From Pseudomonas viridiflava (GTDB lineage Bacteria; Pseudomonadota; Gammaproteobacteria; Pseudomonadales; Pseudomonadaceae): DNA of 64,000 bases. This document shows positions 8,334-16,898 of this stretch, piece by piece. The stretch covers positions 434,001 to 498,000 of the forward strand of contig NZ_UTIQ01000327.1 in assembly GCF_900582625.1 (NCBI RefSeq). Reading direction: 5' to 3'. The number at the start of each line of letters is the position of its first letter. Within the stretch, counting starts at the first letter, position 1. Made by a program: the position numbers and the translations under genes. The notes beneath the pieces were generated by a model. The model was not told where the DNA came from and ran no database searches. It saw nothing but the letters and a program-made list of their open reading frames with translations.

Positions 8334-9236
8334 ATGTCTTCCACGCTTTCCCCTCGTGCTCGTTCCCTGGTGTTGCTGCTTTCCTTTGCAGCGGTGTACA
8401 TCGGCTGGGGCACCACGTACCTGGCCAACCATTTTCTGCTGCTGGAATTGCCGCCGTTTGTGATCGTGACTCTGCGCTTCTTCCTCGCCGGCAGCCTGGC
8501 GTTGGCGTGGGTGTTTATCAGCGGTCAGGCGCGCATTCAACGCAGCGATTGGGGCGGCGCGTTTATCGGCGGGCTGATGCTGATCACCGTCGGCCAAGGC
8601 GCCCTCCTCTACGCCAACCAATACCTGCCCACCGGTTTGCTGGCGATGCTCTACACCAGCCTGCCCATCTGGAGCGTGGCGCTGGAATGGCTGCTCGGCG
8701 ACCGGCCGCCGCTGTGGGTGTTGTGCGGTCTGGTATTGGCTTCGTGCGGCATCGTGTTGCTGATGAGCAACGGCTTGGGCAGCGCCGCCACCGCCCAGCA
8801 ATGGTTCGCCGGCAGCCTTGTGGTGGCCGCCACGCTGATGTGGGCCATCGGCGCCTGGCTGTTGCGCAGCCGCCCTTCATTCCGCTCCACCTGGCTGGGC
8901 ATGAGCCTGCAAATGCTCATCGGCGCGTTGATGCTCGCCTTGTTTGCCGCCTGGCGTGGCGAATGGAATCAACTCGACCTGACGCAGCTGTCCGCCCATG
9001 GCTGGTGGTGGTTGGCATATCTGGTGCTGCCCGTGAGCCTGGGCGTTTACCCGGCGTATTTCTGGCTACTGCGCGAAGTGCGCCCGAGTTTGGTGTCGAC
9101 CTTTGCCTTCGTTAACCCGGTGATTGCGCTGTTGTTGGGTTATCTGCTGCTCGGTGAAAGCCTGGGAATGGCCGCGCTGGTGGCGTGCATGGTGACGCTG
9201 GGTGGGGTGATGATGATTATTTTTGGGCGAAGATGA
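8334..9236 (+). CDS. DMT-superfamily (EamA/YedA-type) inner-membrane transporter
   Basis: 300 residues with ten predicted helices arranged as two EamA repeats. SFAAVYIGWGTTYLANHFLL at the first helix is the common YedA/RhaT-like start, and FAFVNPVIALLLGYLLLGES near the C-terminus is the hallmark of the second EamA half. ATG 8334 is chosen because it places the first helix correctly and the upstream 14 codons run through the terminator-like hairpin. Likely a metabolite or drug exporter; the substrate cannot be predicted. Confidence 0.87.
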   Translation: MSSTLSPRARSLVLLLSFAAVYIGWGTTYLANHFLLLELPPFVIVTLRFFLAGSLALAWVFISGQARIQRSDWGGAFIGGLMLITVGQGALLYANQYLPTGLLAMLYTSLPIWSVALEWLLGDRPPLWVLCGLVLASCGIVLLMSNGLGSAATAQQWFAGSLVVAATLMWAIGAWLLRSRPSFRSTWLGMSLQMLIGALMLALFAAWRGEWNQLDLTQLSAHGWWWLAYLVLPVSLGVYPAYFWLLREVRPSLVSTFAFVNPVIALLLGYLLLGESLGMAALVACMVTLGGVMMIIFGRR

Positions 9237-9253
9237 AGCCGTTCACCGACCCC

Positions 9254-9335
9254 GTAGGAGCTAGCTTGCTAGCGAACCCTGTAAACGAAGATCGGGAATT
9301 TCGTTTGCAGGGTTCGCCACCAAGGTGGCTCCTAC
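9254..9335. repeat. Inverted repeat, GTAGGAGC variant of the REP family
   Basis: GTAGGAGCTAGCTTGCTAGC on the left and a GCCACCAAGGTGGCTCCTAC arm on the right, each with its own small palindrome, around an AACCCTG/CAGGGTT inner stem. It fills the gap between convergent genes and probably acts as a bidirectional transcription end. Confidence 0.75.
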
Positions 9336-9354
9336 AACATCGGATCGAACGCTC

Positions 9355-10005
9355 TTATTTCCAGTCTTTAAGCGCCTGATCCGCCGCCTGGTTCAGCGGC
9401 TTGGCCATCAACCCTGTGGGCGACAGGCTAACGGCATACACCGCGCCATCGGCCATGGGCAAGTAGGTCACGCGCAACGCTTGCGGTTTGAACAGGAACA
9501 GGTCGTGCTGGCCCAGGCGCAGCCAGCGCCATAAGTCGATACCGAACGGGCTTTGCGCCAACGGTGCGCTGGCGTGTTGCGCCAGTTCTTGTTGTTCGAT
9601 GGCGAGGAAACGGCCGGAGAGTTTTTCCAGGCGGTAGCCCGGCTGTAAGCCAATCAGCGCAGCCAGGCCTTTCCATTCGATCATGCGCGCGTCCAACTGC
9701 CAGAGGTCGCCTTCCAGATTCACGCTGCGCTCATCGGCGCCTTCAAGCAGGGTGACGCGATAACGCTGCGGGCCATCGTCCTGGAAGCTGAGGGTGACCA
9801 CAGGCTTGTCTTCGGGGATGGCGTCGTAGCTGACCAGATCGTAGGCGACGGTGCCGATAAGCCCGGCCAATGCCAGAAAGGCCAGGCCGACCGTGCCGCG
9901 TAACCAACCGAGAAACCAGCTGCGGTTGAGCAGAATTCGTGCGGCGACCAATACGGCCAGTAGAGCCAGCAGGGCGATGCCCCACGCCAGACCGTCATAC
10001 TGCAT
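9355..10005 (-). CDS. Two-helix membrane protein, conserved hypothetical
   Basis: 216 residues. Two N-terminal transmembrane helices (about 4-26 and 35-58), then a soluble domain of about 155 residues with beta-strand character (KPVVTLSFQ, RYRVTLLEG) that ends in ADQALKDWK. Start ATG 10005 has AAGGAA upstream. I recall similar proteins in Pseudomonas being labelled cation/multidrug efflux proteins, but nothing in the sequence supports a transport role: there are too few helices and no pump motifs. It is transcribed alone, convergent with the DMT transporter and divergent from the TauE/SafE gene. Confidence 0.75.
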   Translation of the reverse strand: MQYDGLAWGIALLALLAVLVAARILLNRSWFLGWLRGTVGLAFLALAGLIGTVAYDLVSYDAIPEDKPVVTLSFQDDGPQRYRVTLLEGADERSVNLEGDLWQLDARMIEWKGLAALIGLQPGYRLEKLSGRFLAIEQQELAQHASAPLAQSPFGIDLWRWLRLGQHDLFLFKPQALRVTYLPMADGAVYAVSLSPTGLMAKPLNQAADQALKDWK

Positions 10006-10104
10006 AAAGCCAATTCCTTCTGCGGCAAATAGGCGGCATTATGCGCAGCCTCCCCCGCCACGGCCAGCCGGCATTCGGCGCAACTGACACCAGTCGACTT
10101 TTTT

Positions 10105-10884
10105 ATGCCCTTCGAACTGCTTGTAGACCCAACCACCCTCGCCATTCTCGCGGGCGTCGCCTTTCTCGCTGGCTTTATCGATGCCATTGCCGGCGGTGGC
10201 GGCCTGTTGACTATGCCCGCGCTGCTCACCGCTGGCGTTCCGCCACACCTGGCGCTGGGCACCAGCAAACTCTGCGCAACTTTCGGTTCGGCCACGGCCA
10301 GCCTGACTTTTTACCGACGCAAATTATTCGACCCCAGCGCCTGGCGCTTCGCTTTGATTGCCACCGCCATCGGCTCAACGCTGGGCGCCATCGTTGCCCA
10401 TTGGCTGCCGGCCGAATGGCTGATGCAAATGCTGCCGGTGGTGGTGTTCGCCTGCGGTTTGTACCTGCTGTTCAGCCGCACGCCCACCGCACCGGTGAAC
10501 AGCGACGCGCCTATCGCGCGCCGCCGCCAATGGCCGCAAGGCTTTACGCTGGGTTTCTATGACGGCGTGGCCGGCCCCGGCACCGGAGCGTTCTGGACAG
10601 TGAGCACGCTGCTGCTCTACCCGCTCGATCTGCTGCGCGCCAGCGGCGTGGCGCGGACCATGAACTTCGTCAGCAATATCACCGCGCTGGTGGTGTTTAT
10701 CATCGGCGGGCAAGTGGCGTGGGTGCTCGGTTTGAGCATGGGCGTGGCGCTAATGGCCGGTGCGTTTCTGGGCGCGCGCACGGCGATTTCGGGCGGCTCT
10801 AAATTTATCCGCCCGGTGTTCATCTTGGTGGTGTTGGCGTTGACCGCGCGGCTAGTTTGGCAGCACTGGTTCGGGCAGGCCTGA
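10105..10884 (+). CDS. TSUP-family (TauE/SafE/YfcA-type) transporter
   Basis: 259 residues with about eight hydrophobic helices in two halves. GFIDAIAGGGGLLTMPALL (about 22-40) and the second-half FYDGVAGPGTGAFWTV (about 151-166) are the paired signature motifs of the family, which exports sulfite or sulfur-containing organic anions across the inner membrane. The reading frame's last 33 bases overlap the end of nudC on the other strand. The substrate is unassigned. Confidence 0.9.
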   Translation: MPFELLVDPTTLAILAGVAFLAGFIDAIAGGGGLLTMPALLTAGVPPHLALGTSKLCATFGSATASLTFYRRKLFDPSAWRFALIATAIGSTLGAIVAHWLPAEWLMQMLPVVVFACGLYLLFSRTPTAPVNSDAPIARRRQWPQGFTLGFYDGVAGPGTGAFWTVSTLLLYPLDLLRASGVARTMNFVSNITALVVFIIGGQVAWVLGLSMGVALMAGAFLGARTAISGGSKFIRPVFILVVLALTARLVWQHWFGQA

Positions 10885-11682
10885 GCGGCGCGCCAGGTAC
10901 ACATCGATCAGGTAACGGGCAATCGAGCGCGATGCCGGCAGCGGCGGCAGGTTGTCGATCTTGAACCACTGCGCGTCTTCGATTTCCTCTTCCTGCATGA
11001 CGATATCGCCGCTGGCGTATTCGGCGTGGTAGCCGAACATCAGCGAATGCGGGAACGGCCAGCTCTGGCTGCCCAGGTACTGAATGTTCTGAATTTCGAT
11101 ACCCACTTCTTCGCGCACTTCACGCGCCACGCAGGCTTCTACCGACTCGCCCGGTTCAACGAAACCGGCCAGCGTGCTGTACATGCCCGGCACGTAGCGC
11201 GGCGAGCGGGCCAGCAGAATTTCATCACCGCGAGTGACCAGCACGATCATGCTCGGCGACAGGCGCGGGTAATGCGCCACTTGGCAATTGGGGCAGGTTG
11301 AGGAACGGTCGGTGAGCGAGCGCTGCATGCGCGTGCCGCAGCTGCCGCAGAAGCGGTAGTTGTCGGCCCAGGTGGCAATCTGCGCGGCGAAGCCTAGCAG
11401 GCGGAAGGTGTCGGCATCGCTCTGCATCATGAACTGCCGCAAGCTCTGCAAGGTGCAGCCGGGCAGTTCGGGCGCGTGGGCGAAGTCCAGCAGGTAGACG
11501 GCATCGCCATCGAAGTGGCCAAGACCGTGCTCTTCAAAGGCGGGCAGGTCCTGGCGCTTCAGCCAATCGCGGGGAAACAGCACGCCGTTGCTGTCGGCGA
11601 GAAAACCCTGGCGAAAATGCGCCAGTGCCCAGCCGCCGTTCTGGCTGATATCGAGTACCGCCGGCTCCCAGCTTTTGCTCAT
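10852..11682 (-). CDS. nudC: NAD(+)/NADH diphosphatase (Nudix, mRNA de-NADding enzyme)
   Basis: 276 residues. Cleaves NADH to NMNH and AMP and, by family knowledge, removes NAD caps from RNA. A zinc ribbon is visible with C112, C115, C130 and C133, the Nudix box GFVEPGES...REVREEVG at about 173-195, and SQSWPFPHS at 205-213, the NudC-specific motif (usual form SQPWPFPQS). Its ATG overlaps the fimL stop as TAATG, so it is translationally coupled to fimL; its 3' end runs 33 bases into the convergent transporter gene. Confidence 0.95.
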   Translation of the reverse strand: MSKSWEPAVLDISQNGGWALAHFRQGFLADSNGVLFPRDWLKRQDLPAFEEHGLGHFDGDAVYLLDFAHAPELPGCTLQSLRQFMMQSDADTFRLLGFAAQIATWADNYRFCGSCGTRMQRSLTDRSSTCPNCQVAHYPRLSPSMIVLVTRGDEILLARSPRYVPGMYSTLAGFVEPGESVEACVAREVREEVGIEIQNIQYLGSQSWPFPHSLMFGYHAEYASGDIVMQEEEIEDAQWFKIDNLPPLPASRSIARYLIDVYLARRSGLPEPVLPN

Positions 11683-13358
11683 TACGCGGCCACCTGCAGA
11701 CCCAGGGCGCGGACGCTTTCGGCGGCCAGGTCGAGCACGCTTGGCACGGTTTCCGGCCGCAGCACGGCGCCGCCTTCCAGGTAGTACTCAAGGCTGGTCA
11801 GGGCATCGGCCAGGGTTTCAAGCATTTGTTCAGATGGCATTTGCGCGCTCTCCAACATCTGCGTCTGAATGTAATCGGCGCAGGCGCCCACCAGCAGGGC
11901 CGCGCGTTCCTGATTGAGGAACCACAAGCCGCCGCGCACAGCCTGCAAGCTGAACGGCACATTGGCCAGGTGCAGCTTGTCGCCATTGGATTCGAGGTAC
12001 GAGGTAATCGCGCGCTTGGCCATGACCAAGCCCGCCTGTGATTCATCGACCACCACAATCCGCGCTTCGTTCAATTGGTGCTGAGCAAACGAGGTGGCTT
12101 CATCGCCTGGCTGCGCGGTTTGAGGACGCGCATCACGGCGCTCGCCGCTTTCCAGGCTGGCGACCATGCTTTCGACATACAGCACGGCGTCGGCAAGTTT
12201 GTGCAACGCCGGCACTTCAATCGGTTCCGCGTCGTTCCAACCGGCCACGACCTGCAATTGATTCTGCAGGGTCGCACCCGCCGAGCTGAGGCCCACCATA
12301 CCGAGGGTTTTTGCCAACTTGCCAAGCAAGCCGTGCAAGGTGGTGAGGCGTTCGCTGTCGACGGTGCCGCGCTCGATCAGATCAAGCAGGTCTTTCACAC
12401 TGGCCAGTTCTTCACGAATGGCCGAGGACAACGAGCGCATCACCGAACGGCCCGGGCCGGCCAGCAATTGCGATTCTTCTTCCAGCAACTGATCGGTAAA
12501 AGGCAGCGGCAGCAGGCCGAACACTTCACGCACCTGAGACGCTTGCGGCCCATGGCTGTCAGCCAGCGCGACCAGGTAAAGCAATTCTTTGAGCAGATTG
12601 CGCGGCGCTTCGTAACCGGCATTGCCGAGCAGTTGTTTCAGCTCGCGGTCAATGCGGGCGAACAGTTGTTTACGCGCTTTACGCGGCAGCAACTGGCCAT
12701 CTACCTGCGCTTCAAGCGCGGCGGCGCCGATCCAGCACAGGCGGCCACGCGGCTGACTGGCGAACAGACTGTCGAGCCGGCTCAAGGCGCGGCCCATCAG
12801 CTTCAAGCCAGCTTGCGGGCTTTCTTCACGGATAAAACCGAGCAAGCCAACCTGGTACATATGCCGCAGGCGCCGCAGGTCATCGGCGTGGGCGGCTACA
12901 TCGACCGGCGTACCGGTTTGCGGACGGGTTTGGTCCAGACGGGCGCTGAAGAAAAAGCTTTCCGGCAGCGGCGGCTGCGAACCGGCAGCGCGCAGGTCGT
13001 TGATCGCCGGCAACAGCAATTCCGGCAACTCCTGGCGATGCATCTCGACGTTTTCGAGGTAGCGGCGCAGCACGTGCAAGGCATTGTTCAATGCCGAGAG
13101 CTGCACGTCGCGCTCTTCACCGGCGCCTTCGGGAATGTCGGTGGCCTGTTCCAGCACTTCCTGGGCCAGCAATTCGGCACCAGCCAGCTCGATCAGATTG
13201 AGCGTGCCGCGAATTTGCTGCAGGTATTCCACCGCTTGTTGCAGCAGGCTGCCGTTGTTGCGCTCGGCAATAAACTGCTCAAGGCTCAGTTCCGCCTCTT
13301 CCATGGTGGCGAACAGCTCGTCGCGCACCAAACTCAGGGATGTGGCTCCAGAAACCAT
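11682..13358 (-). CDS. fimL: FimL, ChpA-like regulator of cAMP signalling and twitching
   Basis: 558 residues, the length I recall for P. aeruginosa FimL. The whole protein is helical, with Hpt-like four-helix segments (ELFATMEEAELSLEQFIAE near the start; VEYLQQIRGTLNLIELAGAE about 42-61) like the N-terminal part of ChpA, but it has no kinase or receiver domain. In the family the phosphotransfer His is lost, and here too I see QIRGTL where an Hpt would have HTIKG-type His. By established work FimL connects the FimV/Pil-Chp pole with adenylate cyclase CyaB. Flanked by nudC and an enoyl-CoA hydratase as in P. aeruginosa. Confidence 0.88.
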   Translation of the reverse strand: MVSGATSLSLVRDELFATMEEAELSLEQFIAERNNGSLLQQAVEYLQQIRGTLNLIELAGAELLAQEVLEQATDIPEGAGEERDVQLSALNNALHVLRRYLENVEMHRQELPELLLPAINDLRAAGSQPPLPESFFFSARLDQTRPQTGTPVDVAAHADDLRRLRHMYQVGLLGFIREESPQAGLKLMGRALSRLDSLFASQPRGRLCWIGAAALEAQVDGQLLPRKARKQLFARIDRELKQLLGNAGYEAPRNLLKELLYLVALADSHGPQASQVREVFGLLPLPFTDQLLEEESQLLAGPGRSVMRSLSSAIREELASVKDLLDLIERGTVDSERLTTLHGLLGKLAKTLGMVGLSSAGATLQNQLQVVAGWNDAEPIEVPALHKLADAVLYVESMVASLESGERRDARPQTAQPGDEATSFAQHQLNEARIVVVDESQAGLVMAKRAITSYLESNGDKLHLANVPFSLQAVRGGLWFLNQERAALLVGACADYIQTQMLESAQMPSEQMLETLADALTSLEYYLEGGAVLRPETVPSVLDLAAESVRALGLQVAA

Positions 13359-13399
13359 GGCCTACTGCGCCTCCCGCGCCAGTGAGAAATACGCGCGCA

Positions 13400-14212
13400 T
13401 CAGTCTGCGAATTCAGGCTTTTGCTTGCTCATGTGCGCGGCCATGGCCACGCGCAGATCGGCAGATTGCAACATGGTGGCGTTCCAGGTGGCGACGTATT
13501 CCAAGCCGTCGTCCACGCGGTGATCACGCATGTAGCCGATCATTTTTTTCGTGCCACGAATGGCGATTGGCGATTTGCTGGCGATTTCCCGGGCGATGCC
13601 GAACACACCGTCGAGCAACGCGGCTTCGTCTACAAACGTGCGATTGACAAGGCCGATGCTGCGCGCTTCTTCGCCGCCAATGGTGCGGCCGGTGTAGGCC
13701 AGTTCACGCATCATGCCGTCGCCAATGATGCGCGGCAGACGTTGCAGGGTGCCGACGTCTGCGGCCATGCCCATGTCGATTTCTTTGATCGAGAATTGCG
13801 CGTTCAGCGTCGAGTAACGCATGTCGCAGGCGCTGATTAGGTCGATGGCGCCGCCCAGGCAGTAGCCCTGAATGGCCGCCAGCACTGGCTTGCGGCAGGC
13901 GTCGACGGCGTTGAACGAGCTCTGCAGTTCGAGAATTTTGCGCCGCAGCACTTCGGCGTTGCGGCCAGGGTCTTTACCGAGCTGGCTGCCGACTTGCGCC
14001 AGCATCATCAGGTCGATACCGGAGGAGAAGTGTTTGCCCGCGCCGGAAATCACCACCACGCGAACCTCGTCGGTGGCGTCGATCCAGTTGAAGATTTCCA
14101 CGATTTCGGTCCAGAAGTCCGCGCTCATGGCGTTGACCTTTTCTGGGCGGTTGATCACCACATGGGCGATCTTGTCGGCCAGTTCTACACGGAACGCTTT
14201 GTAGGCGGACAT
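13400..14212 (-). CDS. Enoyl-CoA hydratase/isomerase family protein
   Basis: 270 residues, crotonase fold. AHVVINRPEKVNAM, an oxyanion-hole segment SGAGKHFSSGIDL (about 60-72) and AAIQGYCLGGAIDLISACDM (about 108-127) are the family landmarks; CLGGAIDLISACD with IKEIDMGMAADVGTLQRLP fits the dienoyl-CoA isomerase (ECH1-like) subgroup, which moves double bonds in unsaturated fatty acyl-CoA. ATG 14212 has AGGAAGG upstream; the frame continues open to 14614 but without support. Gene 41 bases upstream of fimL, so it may head an operon with fimL and nudC. Confidence 0.88.
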   Translation of the reverse strand: MSAYKAFRVELADKIAHVVINRPEKVNAMSADFWTEIVEIFNWIDATDEVRVVVISGAGKHFSSGIDLMMLAQVGSQLGKDPGRNAEVLRRKILELQSSFNAVDACRKPVLAAIQGYCLGGAIDLISACDMRYSTLNAQFSIKEIDMGMAADVGTLQRLPRIIGDGMMRELAYTGRTIGGEEARSIGLVNRTFVDEAALLDGVFGIAREIASKSPIAIRGTKKMIGYMRDHRVDDGLEYVATWNATMLQSADLRVAMAAHMSKQKPEFAD

Positions 14213-14276
14213 CTTGGCCTTCCTCATTTCTGCTGCACGTGCGCGCATAGAATGTTGTTGTGGATAAAACCGCGCA

Positions 14277-14304
14277 ACTATAACAAGCACGTCATAAAAG
14301 TCGA
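14277..14304 (-). promoter_or_regulatory. Candidate promoter for the enoyl-CoA hydratase-fimL-nudC transcript
   Basis: Minus strand: -35 TCGACT (14299-14304, 4 of 6 consensus), 16-base spacer, -10 TATAGT (14277-14282, 5 of 6). It would give a leader of about 58 bases before the start at 14212. Confidence 0.5.
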
Positions 14305-14432
14305 TGCCGACGGTGTGACGCAGACCACGCTGCCAGTCTTCACACCGCTGCTCGACTAAAGGCTTTAAGCGCTTGATCTGTCTGGTATCTTGCCAGCGCC
14401 TAAAACCCACATTCGAATAAGGTCCGCCTGCA

Positions 14433-15929
14433 ATGCCAACCTCGCTCGCCCCCGCCTTCGCGCGCAACTTTCTGGGCCACTCGCCACGCTGGTACAAGCT
14501 CTGCATTCTCGCCTTTCTGATCATCAACCCGCTGGCGCTCTGGGCGCTGGGGCCCATGGTGGCCGGCTGGATGCTGGTGGCCGAGTTCATCTTTACCCTG
14601 GGCATGGCGCTCAAGTGCTACCCGCTGCAACCCGGCGGCTTGCTGGTGATCGAAGCGCTGCTGCTGCACATGGCCGGCCCGCAGGCGCTGTATGACGAGC
14701 TGGTGCATAACTTCCCGGTCATTTTGCTGCTGATGTTCATGGTCGCCGGCATCTACTTTATGAAAGACCTGTTGCTGCTGGTGTTCTCCAAGCTGCTGCT
14801 GGGGGTCAAGTCCAAGGCGCTGCTGGGATTGACGTTCTGTTTGATGGCCGCCTTTCTCTCGGCATTTCTCGACGCCCTGACCGTGATCGCCGTGGTCATC
14901 ACCGTTTGCCTTGGCTTTTATCAGGTGTTCCATAACTTCGCCTCGTGCCACAGCGCGCCGAAAGACGGCAGTGACGACAGCGATATCGACGAACAGAAAC
15001 GCCACGACCTCAACCAGTTCCGCGCGTTTTTGCGCAGCTTGCTCATGCATGGCGCGGTCGGCACAGCGCTCGGTGGCGTGTGCACGCTGGTGGGCGAACC
15101 GCAAAACCTGCTGATCGGCCACGAAGTGGGCTGGGATTTCATCACCTTCTTCTTGAAGGTGGCGCCCGTGTCGCTGCCGGTGCTGGCGGCTGGCTTGGTG
15201 ACCTGCGTACTGCTGGAGAAGCTGCGCTGGTTTGGCTACGGCACCGAGCTGCCGGAGTCGGTGCGCAACGTATTGGCCGAACAAGCCGCCCGCGAATCGC
15301 AACACCGCACACAAGCCGATAAAGCCAGCCTGATCGTGCAGGGCCTGGCGGCATTGATTCTGATCGGCTGCCTGGCCTTTCACGTGGCGGAAGTGGGCTT
15401 GATCGGTTTGCTGGTTATCGTGCTGATTACCGCGTTCAGCGGCATCACCGACGAGCACCGCATCGGCAACGCCTTCAAAGACGCGCTGCCCTTCACTGCG
15501 TTGCTGGTGGTGTTTTTTGCCGTGGTGGCGGTGATTCACGAACAGCAGCTGTTCACGCCGATTATCCAGGCCGTGCTGGCGCTGCCGTCCGAGCAGCAGC
15601 CGACCATGCTGTTTATTGCCAACGGCTTGCTGTCGGCCATCAGCGACAACGTGTTCGTGGCCACTATCTATATCACCGAGGTGAAACGCGAATTCGCCGC
15701 CGGCAACATGAGCCGCGAGCATTTCGAAGCGCTGGCCGTAGCGATTAACACCGGCACCAACCTGCCGAGCGTGGCCACGCCCAATGGCCAGGCGGCGTTC
15801 CTGTTTCTGCTGACCTCGTCGCTGGCGCCGCTGGTGCGGTTGTCGTACGGCCGCATGGCGTGGATGGCGTTGCCGTACACCATCGTGATGAGCCTGCTGG
15901 GCTGGTGGGCGGTGGCGAACTGGTTGTAA
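14433..15929 (+). CDS. nhaB: Na(+)/H(+) antiporter NhaB
   Basis: 498-residue inner-membrane antiporter that expels Na+ in exchange for protons. The start (ARNFLGHSPRWYKLCILAFL) and the stretches GFYQVFHNFAS, GTALGGVCTLVGEPQNLLIG (about 208-227) and NGLLSAISDNVFVATIYITE (about 395-414) are strongly conserved NhaB features, with about 10-12 helices. It is divergent from the enoyl-CoA hydratase gene, as in P. aeruginosa. A 34-bp perfect inverted repeat follows directly. Confidence 0.96.
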   Translation: MPTSLAPAFARNFLGHSPRWYKLCILAFLIINPLALWALGPMVAGWMLVAEFIFTLGMALKCYPLQPGGLLVIEALLLHMAGPQALYDELVHNFPVILLLMFMVAGIYFMKDLLLLVFSKLLLGVKSKALLGLTFCLMAAFLSAFLDALTVIAVVITVCLGFYQVFHNFASCHSAPKDGSDDSDIDEQKRHDLNQFRAFLRSLLMHGAVGTALGGVCTLVGEPQNLLIGHEVGWDFITFFLKVAPVSLPVLAAGLVTCVLLEKLRWFGYGTELPESVRNVLAEQAARESQHRTQADKASLIVQGLAALILIGCLAFHVAEVGLIGLLVIVLITAFSGITDEHRIGNAFKDALPFTALLVVFFAVVAVIHEQQLFTPIIQAVLALPSEQQPTMLFIANGLLSAISDNVFVATIYITEVKREFAAGNMSREHFEALAVAINTGTNLPSVATPNGQAAFLFLLTSSLAPLVRLSYGRMAWMALPYTIVMSLLGWWAVANWL

Positions 15930-15939
15930 CGGTCATCCC

Positions 15940-16016
15940 GTTGGGCTTCGCCGGTGGCTCAACCCAACCTACGGCTACATCTCGTAGGTTGGGTTGAGCC
16001 ACCGGCGAAGCCCAAC
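15940..16016. repeat. Perfect 34-bp inverted repeat with 9-base loop
   Basis: The arm at 15940-15973 (begins GTTGGGCTTCGCCGGTGGCT, ends CAACCTACG) is exactly complementary to 15983-16016 across the loop GCTACATCT. It starts 11 bases after the nhaB stop. It may serve as transcription end, but the sequence (CGTAGGTTGGG...GAAGCCCAAC) is of a dispersed repeat kind rather than a T-tailed terminator. Confidence 0.9.
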
Positions 16017-16243
16017 AACCCCATCCGCAATCTCCCTTCCAAGCGGCTTTTAATCACCCTGAGGCATATACGCGCCTTGCCTGGGGCGTAAATGTTTTAA
16101 AAACAGCCCTTTACAGCGTAATCGTCTGACTATGCTTCAACAGGAGCGGCTAACCCCGCTCCCGGTGGGGCCTTTTCGAAAAATCGTTTTAACACCGCTG
16201 CCAGGCGCCAAGGTCTCACCGGTCACCTTTTCTCGAGGTTGCC

Positions 16244-16723
16244 ATGGGCATTGCCGCCAGTGATTTATGCCAACACGTCATCCGCCCTACCCTCCTCTAC
16301 CTGGATCGGCACAGCCCGTGCGCCGAATCCTTTCTGCTGTGCACCGCCGCTTGTCAGTCGGCCCTCGGTTCGGCGCTGGATGATCCGCACGGTCACGGCT
16401 TGTACCGAATCGCCGATTTGCGTCACCAAACGCTCTGGGACCACCACCTCGCACTCGACCCAGAACTGGCCAGCCGCGTTCGCGGGTTAGCCAGCCAGCA
16501 CGCCTTCCTTGCCGCCCCTCATTTGGAACTGACGGTGAACCTGCGTTACGCCACCGCCATTGCCTGGCTTATGGTCGAGGCGCAAAGCCCCGGCCTGCCT
16601 GAGGGAGACGACATAATGGGCATGGCGCGCGTGTGGCGGCAGGTGTTTCAACCGGAGGGCCGCGAGCGTGAATTCAGCCGCGCGTGGCATCATTACGTCG
16701 GCAAAGCTCGCCAGGCGGCGTAA
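16244..16723 (+). CDS. Orphan protein resembling a phage-associated lysozyme-like family
   Basis: 159 residues, no signal peptide, no membrane segment. ATG 16244 follows GAGG. The layout LLCTAACQSALG...GLYRI...LWDHHL...NLRYATAIAWLM...DDIMGMARVWRQVF...F...YV parallels, from memory, phage proteins of the form LLGTAAQESxLG...GIYQIE...DIWENYL...YATAxAR...ADDxxxxARYWKRHYNT. In those the Glu of AQES is in the place of a transglycosylase catalytic Glu; here it is Gln (ACQS), so the protein may be inactive. This is inference from pattern, not a database match. It stands alone between nhaB and fadL with no phage genes near. Confidence 0.6.
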   Translation: MGIAASDLCQHVIRPTLLYLDRHSPCAESFLLCTAACQSALGSALDDPHGHGLYRIADLRHQTLWDHHLALDPELASRVRGLASQHAFLAAPHLELTVNLRYATAIAWLMVEAQSPGLPEGDDIMGMARVWRQVFQPEGREREFSRAWHHYVGKARQAA

Positions 16724-16898
16724 AAACAACTGGAACAAAACGGCAAAAGTACGCTCGTACAAGATTGCCGACGTTGCCATCACAATGCCCTTACTTGTAG
16801 GACAATTACGGGTAAATTTGGGATCTTGAGCGACTGGCCAGGAAATATGAATCCTGATAATTTCCGCCACCCGTACACAATTACAACAGGACTATTCC

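Noticed and set aside
12075..13385. 436-residue open frame antisense to fimL
   Set aside because: Shadow frame; composition dominated by codon bias of the opposite strand.
13400..14614. 404-residue version of the enoyl-CoA hydratase with a 134-residue N-terminal extension
   Set aside because: The family start and an AGGAAGG site are at 14212; the extension overlaps the promoter and the nhaB gene.
16244..16723. Prophage remnant
   Set aside because: One lysozyme-like gene only; no integrase, structural genes, attachment repeats or change in neighbours.
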